This document shows, piece by piece, positions 52,430-61,905 of a DNA stretch of 64,000 nt. Numbering within the stretch: position 1 is the stretch's first letter; each line of letters begins with the position of its first letter. Source of the stretch: Pseudomonas fluorescens. GTDB lineage: Bacteria > Pseudomonadota > Gammaproteobacteria > Pseudomonadales > Pseudomonadaceae. The stretch lies in contig NZ_CP015637.1 in assembly GCF_001708445.1 (NCBI RefSeq), positions 2,357,001 through 2,421,000 of the forward strand, read 5' to 3'. The notes below the pieces were generated by a model. That model was not told the DNA's origin, did not search any database, and saw nothing but the letters and a program-made list of their open reading frames with translations. Made by a program: the position numbers and the translations under genes.

Positions 52430-55400
52430 CCCGGTCGGCGTACTGGGCGAGTTGTACCTGGGTGGCGTCGGCCTGGCGCGGGGTTATCACCGTCGTCCGG
52501 TGCTGACCGCCGAGCGTTTCATCGCCAACCCGTTCGTAAAAAGCGAACGCCTGTACCGCACCGGCGACCTGGCGCGCTACCGCGACGACGGCGTGATCGA
52601 ATACGCCGGGCGCATTGACCATCAGGTGAAATTGCGTGGCCTGCGTATCGAGCTGGGTGAAATCGAAGCGCGCCTGCTGGAGCACGACTGGGTGCGTGAG
52701 GCCGCGGTGTTGGCGGTCGACGGCAAATACCTGGTCGGCTACCTGGTGCTGCAAGGCGCCGAGGAGGATTGGCGTGAGGTCTTGAGCGCCCACCTGGCCA
52801 GCCATTTGCCGGACTATATGGTCCCGGCCCAATGGCTGCGGCTGGACCAGATGCCCCTGAGCCCTAACGGCAAACTGGACCGCAAGGCCCTGCCAAAACC
52901 CGAAGCCGCGCAACCGTACGAAGCCCCGCAAAGTGCGCTGGAACAACGGATCGCCGCGATCTGGGCGCAAGTACTCGGGGTCGAGCACGTTGGCTTGAAC
53001 GACAATTTCTTCGAGCGCGGCGGCGACTCGATCATCTCGATCCAGGTGGTCAGCCGCGCCCGTGCCGAAGGTATCCACTTCAGCGCCAAGGCCCTGTTCC
53101 AGCATCAGACCGTGCGCAGCCTGGCGCGCGTGGCGCAGTTGCAGACCGCCCACGTGATCGACCAGGGCCCGGTGCAGGGCGTGACGCCGTTGCTGCCGTT
53201 CCAGCAACTGTTTTTCGAACGGGAACTGCCGCACGCGCATCACTGGAACCAATCGCTGCTGCTGACCCCGCGCCAGCCGCTAGAGGCCGAGCGGTTGGCG
53301 GCAGCCCTGCAAGCCATCACCCGGCATCACGATGTGCTGCGCCTGAGTTTCAGCCAGCAGGCCGATGGCTGGGTCGCGCGCCATGACGCACCGAGCGCGA
53401 GCCTGCTGTGGCACGAGCGCGTACAAGATGCCAGCGAACTCCTGGCCCTCTGCGAACGGGCCCAACGTAGCCTGGACCTGCAACATGGCCCGTTGCTGCG
53501 CGCGGTACTCGCCGAGTTGGCCGATGGCTCCCAGCGCCTGTTGCTGGTGATGCACCACTTGGTGGTGGACGGCGTGTCCTGGCGGGTATTCCTTGAAGAC
53601 CTGCAAAGCCTGTATCGCCAACATACGCTGCCGGCCAAGACGTCATCGTTCAAGGCCTGGGCCGAGCGTTTGCAGGCCCACGCGCGCGGCCCCTCGATGC
53701 AGGCGGAAAAAGACTTCTGGCTACAGCAGTTGCAGGGCGTGGCCACCGACTTGCCGTGCCGCGATCCGCACGGCGCGTGCCCCGGCCGGTTGGCGCAGAC
53801 CGTGGTCAGCCAACTGGATGCCGAACACACCCGGCAACTGCTGCAACAGGCACCCACGGCCTATCGCACGCAGATCAACGATCTGCTGCTGACCGCCCTG
53901 GCACGGGTGATCTGCCAGTGGAGCGGGCACGCTTCAAGCCTGATCCAGCTTGAAGGCCATGGCCGCGAAGACTTGTTTGACGACATCGACCTGACCCGCA
54001 CCCTGGGTTGGTTCACCAGCCTGTTCCCGGTCCGCCTGACCCCGGCCGCGACCCTGGCCGGCTCGATCAAGCAGATCAAGGCGCAACTGCGTGCTATCCC
54101 CAACAAGGGCCTGGGCTTTGGCGCGCTGCGCTACCTGGGCGATGCGTCGACACGCCAGGCCTTCAGCCAATTGCCGCAGCCGCGTATCACCTTCAACTAC
54201 CTGGGCCAGTTCGACGGCAGTTTTGATCAGCCGGACGGCCTGTTTGCCCCCGCGTCGGAACCTGCCGGCGCCGAGCAGAGCCCCGATACCCCGTTGAGCA
54301 ACTGGTTGACCCTCAATGGCCAGGTGTATGGCGGTGAGTTGCAGATCGGCTGGACCTTCAGCCCATTGATGTTCGAGGCCCGTGAGATCGAAGCGCTGAG
54401 CGAGGCGTTTACCCGCGAATTGACGGCCCTGATAGAGCACTGCTGCACCCCGGGCAACAGCGGCTTCACGGCCTGCGACTTCCCATTGTCGCGCCTGGAC
54501 CAGGCACAACTGGAGTCGCTGCCGCTGGCCGCCGAGGGCGTGGAGGATATCTACACCTTGTCGCCGATGCAGCAGGGCATGTTGTTCCACACCCTGTATG
54601 AACAGGCCGCGGGCGACTACATCAACCAGGTCCGCGTCACGGCCGAGGGCCTGGACGTGGCACGCTTCCAGCAAGCCTGGCAGGCCACGGTGCAGGCCCA
54701 TGAGGTGTTGCGCACGGGGTTCTTCTGGGAAGGCCAGTTGGAGTGGCCGTGCCAGGTGGTGTACCGCGATGCGCCAGTGCGGATCGAAGTGCTGGACTGG
54801 CGCGCCATGCCCGAACGTGAACTGGAACTGCACAACCTGCAGCGTGCCCAGCGCCGCCAGGGCTTCGACCTGGCCAAGGCGCCACTGCTGCGTTTGCTGC
54901 TGGTGCGCACCGATGAGCAGCGCCATGAGCTGATCTACACCTATCACCACATCCTGATGGATGGCTGGAGCAACTCGCGTCTGTTTGGCGAAGTGCTGCA
55001 ACGCTATGCCGGCGTGGCCGTCCCCGAGGCTGGCGGACGCTATCGCGACTACATTGGCTGGCTGCAACAGCGGGATGCCGGCGCCACTGAAGCCTTCTGG
55101 CGCGCGCAGTTGAGCGCGCTGCAAACGCCGACTCGCCTGGGCAGCCGCCAGCCCGACGCTATCGACGGCTATGGCGACTACCGGTACAGCCTGGCGCAAT
55201 CGCTGACCGCGCGGCTGGAAGCCTTTGCACGTTGCAATAAAGTCACCCTCAATACGCTGGTGCAGGCGGCGTGGTTGATTCTGCTGCAACGCCATAGCGG
55301 CCAGGCGGTGGTGTCTTTCGGCGCCACCGTGGCCGGGCGTCCGGCGGAGCTTTCCGGTGTAGAGCAACAGCTTGGCCTGTTCATCAACACCTTGCCGGTG

Positions 55401-56048
55401 ATCTGCGCCGTGGACGGGCAACACACGGTGGCCGACTGGTTGCAGGCGGTGCAGGCGCAGAACCTGGCGCTGCGCGAGCATGAACACACTGGCCTGTATG
55501 ACATTCAGCGTTGGGCCGGGCAGGGCGGGGCGGCACTGTTCGACAACATCCTGGTGTTCGAAAACTACCCGGTGTCCAAAGCCCTGGAACAGAGCGGCGG
55601 CAGCGGTATTCGCTTCGGCGTGCCCAAGGCCCATGAACAAACGAGTTACCCGCTGACCGTGCTGGTGGACCTCGGCGAGACCCTGTCGCTGCACTTCAGT
55701 TTTGCCCATGGGTATTTCAAGGCTTCGACCGTGCACGGTTATGGCCGGCACCTGGTCAACCTGTTGCAAGCCATGGTCGACGACGGCCAACAGCGCCTGG
55801 GCGATTTGCCGATGCTGGATATCACCGAGCGTCGGCAGGTGCTGCAGGACTGGAATGCCACCGCACGGGACTACCCGTTGCAGCGTTGCGTGCATGAGCT
55901 GATTGAAGCGCAGGTCGCGCGCGTACCGCAGGCCCCGGCGTTGCGCTTCGGTGACGTTTCGTTGAGCTATGCCGAGCTGAACCGCCGCGCCAATCGCCTG
56001 GCCCATCGTTTGCTCGAGGCAGGCGTCGGGCCGGATGTGCTGGTGGGC
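52353..56048 (+). CDS. NRPS fragment: A(C-terminal)-T-E-C-A(N-terminal), pyoverdine-type
   Basis: The frame is open throughout but has neither true start nor stop. It opens with the A-domain C-terminal part ([33 protein letters not shown]). A carrier domain follows with [10 protein letters not shown] (Ser codon 53028-53030), the form that precedes epimerases. The epimerisation domain has [11 protein letters not shown] and [20 protein letters not shown], converting the bound residue to D. The condensation domain has [16 protein letters not shown] and [10 protein letters not shown], the D-to-L acceptor type expected after an E domain. The next A domain begins ([20 protein letters not shown]) and is cut at 56048, where its core should be. 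Confidence 0.88.
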
Positions 56049-58273
56049 GGTCGCGACGCCGTACCGATTGGCCGTCCGATTGCCAACCTCGGCTGCTACA
56101 TCCTCGACAACAACTTCGAGCCCGCCCCGGTCGGCGTACTGGGCGAGTTGTACCTGGGTGGCGTCGGCCTGGCGCGGGGTTATCACCGTCGTCCGGTGCT
56201 GACCGCCGAGCGTTTCATCGCCAACCCGTTCGTAAAAAGCGAACGCCTGTACCGCACCGGCGACCTGGCGCGCTACCGCGACGACGGCGTGATCGAATAC
56301 GCCGGGCGCATTGACCATCAGGTGAAATTGCGTGGCCTGCGTATCGAGCTGGGTGAAATCGAAGCGCGCCTGCTGGAGCACGACTGGGTGCGTGAGGCCG
56401 CGGTGTTGGCGGTCGACGGCAAATACCTGGTCGGCTACCTGGTGCTGCAAGGCGCCGAGGAGGATTGGCGTGAGGTCTTGAGCGCTCACCTGGCCAGCCA
56501 TTTGCCGGACTATATGGTGCCGGCCCAATGGCTGCGACTGGAGCAGATGCCGCTCAGCCCTAACGGCAAGCTGGACCGCAAAGCCCTGCCCAAGCCCGAT
56601 GTCGTCGGCCGTGAGTACCTCGCGCCGAGCAGCGAGCTGGAGCAACAGGTCGCCGCGATCTGGGCTGAAGTACTCGACGTGGAACGTGTCGGGATGCACG
56701 ACCATTTCTTCGAGCTGGGCGGCCATTCCCTATTGGCCACTCAAGCTGTGTCACGTATGCGCCATGGCTTGGGCCTGGACGTGAATGTGAAGGCGTTGTT
56801 TGAGCAGCCCGTGCTGGGCAACTTTGTCCGCGCCTTGACCCAGGCCCGCGTTGCAATCACCCGGATTGAGCGGGCCGAACGTGACCAACCCTTGGCCCTG
56901 TCCTATGCCCAGGAGCGCCAGTGGTTCCTCTGGCAGTTGGACCCGCACAGCGCCGCCTACCATGTGCCCCGCGCCTTGCGCCTGAAAGGCCGGCTGGATC
57001 GCGACGCCCTGCAGCGCGCCTTCGATACGCTGGTGGCGCGCCACGAAAGCCTGCGTACCCACTTCCAGCCAGAGGCCGGTCGTACCGTTCAAGTGATCAG
57101 CCCGCGGGCGCGGATCGAATTGCACCCGGTCGACACCGATGAAGCCCACCTCAAGGCGCAGGTCGAAGCGCGCATCACCCAACCGTTCGACCTGCGCCAG
57201 GGCCCGCTGATGCGTGTCAGCCTGTTGCGCCTGGCCGAGGACGAGCATGTCTTGGTACTGGTGCAGCACCACATCATCTCCGATGGCTGGTCGATGCAGG
57301 TGATGGTCGATGAACTGGTGCAACTCTACGCCGCCTATAGCCAGGGCCAAATGCTGCAACTGCCGGCCTTGCCGATCCAGTACGCCGATTACGCGCAGTG
57401 GCAGCGCGACTGGATGGAGGCGGGGGAGAAGGCTCGCCAACTGGCTTACTGGCGAGACCTGCTGGGGGGCGAACAACCGGTGCTGGAGCTGCCGTTCGAT
57501 CATCAGCGCCCGGCGGTGCCTACCCATCGTGGCGCGCGCCTGAATATTGCGCTGCCGGTGCCGTTGGTCGAGCGTCTCCAGGCCCTCGCCCAGCGTGAAG
57601 GCGTGACCGTGTTCATGCTGTTGCTGGGGGCTTACCAGGCGCTGTTGCATCGCTACAGCGGCCAACGGGATATTCGCGTCGGCGTGCCCATCGCCAACCG
57701 CAACCGCGTGGAGATCGAGGGCCTGATCGGCTTCTTCGTCAACACCCAGGTACTCAAGGCTGACATCGACGGGCACACCACCGTCCGCCAGTTGCTGGCC
57801 CAGGTCAAACAGCGCGCGCTGGAGGCCCAGGCCCACCAGGACCTGCCGTTCGAGCAGTTGGTCGAAGCCCTGCAGCCGGAGCGCAGCCTGAGCCTTAGCC
57901 CGTTGTTCCAGGTCGCGTTCAACCACCATATCAGCCAGTCCGGCCGGCATTTACGGAGCCTGGCGCAGTTGGACATGAGCCCGGTGAGCTGGGACGAAGC
58001 CGTCGCGCAATTCGACCTGACCCTGGATATCGAAGAGTCCCCGGAGCAACTGGGCGCCTCGCTGAGTTATGCCACCGATCTGTTCGACGCCTCGACCATC
58101 GAGCGCATGGCGCGCCACTGGCAGAACCTGTTGCAGGCGATGGTCGATGATCAGGCGCAGAGCATTGGCCAATTGAACCTGCTGGATCGCGACGAACAGC
58201 AGCACATCTTGCAACTGTGGAACCGCACCGATTCCGGCTTCCCGGCCACGCGCCTGGTGCACGAATTGGTCGC
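56049..58273 (+). CDS. NRPS fragment: A(C-terminal)-T-C-A(start), pyoverdine-type
   Basis: It begins with the same 77 bases as 52353 and continues nearly identically through the A-domain C-terminus. The carrier domain has FFELGGHSLLATQ, without a following epimerase. The condensation domain is the L-to-L type (LSYAQERQWFLWQLDP, QHHIISDGWS, IGFFVNTQVLKADID). The next A domain is just entered (LQLWNRTDSGFPATRLVHEL) when the piece ends at 58273. The join at 56048/56049 happens to be in frame, but skips the whole A-domain core, so the fused product would be inactive there. Confidence 0.85.
58197..58273. repeat. 77-bp contig-end repeat, inverted copy at 59613-59689
   Basis: The last 77 bases of the + strand NRPS run recur exactly as the reverse complement at 59613-59689, where they start the minus-strand A-domain piece. 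The sequence after 58273 is unrelated to the continuation seen on the minus strand. Confidence 0.93.
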
Positions 58274-58350
58274 CAGGGCAGGATCGGCAGGCACCACATA
58301 GGCCACCAGTTGCTTGCCGGTCGGGCCGTCCTGGGCCACGACCACGGTTT
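58274..58350. repeat. 77-bp contig-end repeat, direct copy at 61829-61905
   Basis: Bases 58274-58350 equal 61829-61905 exactly and diverge immediately outside. On the minus strand they encode ...TVVVAQDGPTGKQLVAYVVP..., the end of an A domain. Confidence 0.93.
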
Positions 58351-59689
58351 CGCCGACGCTGTCCTGCTCTCGCAGGCGCGCTTCGATTTCGCCCAGTTCG
58401 ATGCGGAAGCCGCGGATCTTCACTTGATGGTCGACGCGGCCGAGGTAGTCCACCACGCCGTCCGGGCGGCCACGGGTCAGGTCGCCGCTGCGGTACACGC
58501 GGCTGCCGGGTTTGCCGAAGGGGTCTGGCACGAAGCGTTCGGCGGTCAGGGCCGGACGTTCCAAGTAACCCCGGGCCACACCCTCCCCGCCCAGGTACAA
58601 CTCGCCGGCCACGCCGATGGGTTGCAGGTTGAGTTGCGCGTCCAGCACATAGCCGCTGCGGTTGCCGAGCAGTGTGCCGATGGGCGCATAGACCGCCCCG
58701 CATGGGTCCCCCTTGCGGGCCTTCCACAGCAGCGGCGTGACCACGGTTTCGGTCGGGCCGTAGCCATTGAACAGGTAGGTCGGTTTCAGCGCACGCCAGG
58801 CCAGGTCGTAGCTGGCTTGCGCCACCGCGTCACCGCCGAAGCAGTACACCCGCACGGCCGGTGGGTTGCCGTCGCGCTCGGCATGCTCGGCCAGCTGTTG
58901 CAGGTACACCGGCGGGAACACGGCCATCGTCACCTGGTGGCGATGCATCTGCGCGTAGGTGTATTCGGGCAACCACAGGCTGTCATCGCGGATCAGCACG
59001 CTCGCGCCGTTGATCAGCGGGTGCATCCAGCCTTCGTGGGAGCCGTCGAAGGCGAACGACATGAAGTGCAGTTCGCAATCGGCCGGCGAGGTTTCATAGC
59101 GCTCGCCGGTCGCAATGATGTGCGCCACCAGCGGGCCGTGGGACACCGCCACGCCCTTGGGCAGGCCGGTGGAGCCGGAGGTGTAGATCACGTAGGCGAG
59201 GTTGTCGCCGTGCAGCTTCACGTCTGGAGCCGTGTCGCTGTAATCGGCCCATTCCTCGGTGCGATCGATCGCCAAACTGTCGAGACCTTCGGGAATCGGC
59301 AGTTGCTGCAACGCCCGCGTATGCGTCAGCAGCAACCGGGCGCGGCTGTCTTGCATCATGTACAGCAGGCGATCACGCGGGTATTCGATATCCAGCGGCA
59401 CATACACCCCACCCGCCTTCAACACGGCGAGGAACGCCACCATGATCTCGGCGCTGCGCGGCATGGCAATCGCCACGCGCACTTCCGGGCCCACACCACG
59501 GGCGATCAGTGCGCGGGCCAGGCGGTTGGCCTGGCGGTCCAGCTCGCCGTAAGTCAGGGTCTGCGCGTCGAACTTCACCGCCACGGCCTCCGGTGTTTCA
59601 GCGGCGCGGTCGGCGACCAATTCGTGCACCAGGCGCGTGGCCGGGAAGCCGGAATCGGTGCGGTTCCACAGTTGCAAGATGTGCTGCTG
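58274..59689 (-). CDS. NRPS adenylation-domain fragment, pyoverdine-type
   Basis: Read on the minus strand from 59689, it starts LQLWNRTDSGFPATRLVHEL and runs through a nearly whole A domain: LTYGELDRQANRLARALIAR (A1), LKAGGVYVPLDIEY (A2), [16 protein letters not shown] (A3), FAFDGSHEGW (A4), FNGYGPTETVVT (A5), GELYLGGEGVARGY and VYRSGDLTRGRPDG (A6-A7). Pocket residues aligned by eye to GrsA are about D, G, E, V, Y, F, G, V, T; an acidic residue at position 239 suggests a basic substrate, but I cannot assign it. Its first 77 bases are those that end the + strand piece at 58273. Confidence 0.83.
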
Positions 59690-61357
59690 GCCCACCAGCA
59701 CATCCGGCCCGACGCCTGCCTCGAGCAAACGATGGGCCAGGCGATTGGCGCGGCGGTTCAGCTCGGTATAGCTCAGCGATACATCGCCGAAGCGCAACGC
59801 TGGCGCCTGCGGTGCACGCGCGACCTGCGCTTCTATCAGCTCATGCACGCAACGCTGCACTGGGTAGTCCCGCGCGGTGGCGTTCCATTGGTAAACGATT
59901 TGCTCGCGCTCAGCCGCGTCCAGCACCGCCAGGTCCTGCAACGGCAACGCCGGGTTGGCCACGGCCACGCGCAACAGGCCCAGCCAGTGGCGCAGCATGC
60001 GCGACGCCGTGGCGGCGCCGAACAGGTCGGTGGCGTAGGTCAACGAGGCCCGCACGCCGTCGGCGCTTTCCTGGGTGTCCAGGCTCAGGTCGAACTGGGC
60101 GCTGCGGGTCTCCCATTCCAGGTTGGCCACGCGCAGGCCCGGCAGTTGCCGGGCGCTCGCCTGGGTGTTGGCCTGATGGTTGAACATCACCTGGAACAGC
60201 GGGTTGTGGCTCAGGCTGCGTTCCGGTTGCAACGCCTCGACCAACTGCTCGAAGGGCAGGTCCTGGTGGGCCTGGGCTTCCAAGGCGCGGCGCTTGGTGT
60301 GCTGGAGCAATTGAGCAAAGCTCATTTGGCCGTCGAGATCGGCCTTGAGCACCTGGGTGTTGACGAAAAAGCCGATCAGCGATTCGGTCTCGACGCGGTT
60401 GCGGTTGGCAATCGGCACGCCGACCCGGATGTCCTGCTGGCCGCTGTAGCGATACAGAAACGCCTGGAACGACGCCAGCAGCAGCATGAACAGCGTCACG
60501 CCTTCACCCTGGGCCAAGGCTTTCACCCCGGCCACCAGCGCGGGTTCCAGGGCGATGTCCTGGCGCGCGCCCAGGAAGCTCTGTTGCGCCGGACGCGGGT
60601 GATCGAGGGGCAGCTCCAGCACCGGTTGCGTGCCACCGAGCAGCTCACGCCAATAGGCCAACTGCCGCGCCTTCTCGCCCGCTTCCATCCAGCGGCGTTG
60701 CCATAGGGCGTAGTCAGCGTACTGGATCGGCAACGGCGCCAGGGTGCAGTCCTGGCCCTGGCTGTAGGCCGCGTAGCGTTGCATCAGTTCCTGCACCATC
60801 ACGCCCATGGACCAACCGTCCGAGACAATATGGTGCTGCACCAGCACCAGCACGTGCTCGTCTTCACTCAGGGTGAGCAGGCTGACCCGCAGCAGCGGAC
60901 CTTGCTGCAAATCGAACGGCCGCGCGATTTCGGCTTCCACGCGCGCCTTGAGCCGGGCCTCGTCGACCGGGCTTTCAGCGATCCGGACCACGGTATGGGC
61001 CAGCACTTCCTGGGAACGCTGTTCATCGCCCAGGTGCAAACGGGTGCGCAGGCTTTCATGCCGCGCCACCAGGGCATCGAAGCTGCGTTGCAGGGCAGCC
61101 TTGTCCAGCCGCCCGCTCAGGCGCAGGGCTCCGGGGACGTGATACGCGGCGCTGTCCGGGTCGAGCTGCCAGAGGAACCACTGGCGCTCTTGGGCGTAGG
61201 ACAGCGGCAAGTGTTGGCCGTCCTCGCGGATTGCGGCAATCGGCAATTGAGCGAAACTCATGCCACGGCTTTGCAGACGTTGATAGAACTGCTGGCGCTG
61301 TTCCAGCGGCAAGCGAAGAAAGCGCGAGACCAGGTCGATATTCGGGTTGGAAAGCAT
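59690..61357 (-). CDS. Start of a pyoverdine-type NRPS gene: C-A(N-terminal)
   Basis: A genuine gene start: ATG at 61357, four bases after the stop of the preceding NRPS gene. The N-terminal ~45 residues (SNPNIDLVSRFLRLPLEQRQ) are the linker seen at the start of PvdI/PvdJ/PvdD-like synthetases. The condensation domain is the L-to-L type (LSYAQERQWFLWQLDPDSAA, VQHHIVSDGWS, IGFFVNTQVLKADLD), expecting an L residue from the upstream enzyme. The A domain begins ([20 protein letters not shown]) and ends in the same 77 bases that start the piece at 51440. The apparent continuation to 58151 is a chimera. Confidence 0.87.
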
Positions 61358-61360
61358 GGT

Positions 61361-61905
61361 TCAAATCGCCTCTAGTTCGCTCAAAAAGTCACGAAGGTCA
61401 TCAAAGTCTTCCGCCGTACCCGCGCGGAAGGTGGCAGCCGCCTGGGCATAGGCGCGCAGTGAATCGGTCTGGAACACTTCCACCAGCGGCACTTCCAGGC
61501 CCAGTTCAGCCTGAACCCGCGAGGTGATCTGGATGGCCAGCAGCGAATGGCCGCCGACTTCGAAGAAGTTGTCGTTCAAGCCCACCTGCGGCAGACGCAG
61601 CACCTCGGCCCAGATCGCGGCGATCTGTTGCTCCAGCTCGGTTTCAGGCGCCACGTAGTGTTGTTGCAACTGGCTCGGGTCCGGCGCGGGCAAGCCCTTG
61701 CGGTCGAGCTTGCCGTTGGGGGTCAGCGGCATCTGCGCGAGGAACATGAAGTGCGCCGGCACCATGTAGTCCGGCAGGCGGGACTTGAGGGCGCGGCGCA
61801 GGGTATCGCGGAACTCCACCGCGTTGATCAGGGCAGGATCGGCAGGCACCACATAGGCCACCAGTTGCTTGCCGGTCGGGCCGTCCTGGGCCACGACCAC
61901 GGTTT
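61361..61905 (-). CDS. End of an NRPS gene: A(C-terminal end)-T, stop
   Basis: Reads TVVVAQDGPTGKQLVAYVVP, then [40 protein letters not shown], the carrier domain NDNFFEVGGHSLLAIQITSR and a tail DDLRDFLSELEAI before TGA at 61361-61363. There is no thioesterase, so the chain passes to another enzyme, most simply the gene starting at 61357. No epimerase follows the carrier, consistent with the L-specific condensation domain of the next gene. Its first 77 bases match 58274-58350. Confidence 0.85.

Noticed and set aside
53934..56726. 930-residue minus-strand open frame
   Set aside because: Antisense to continuous NRPS domains with all catalytic motifs; a high-GC shadow frame that also crosses a contig join.
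58217..60706. 829-residue + strand open frame
   Set aside because: Antisense shadow of A and C domains on the minus strand.
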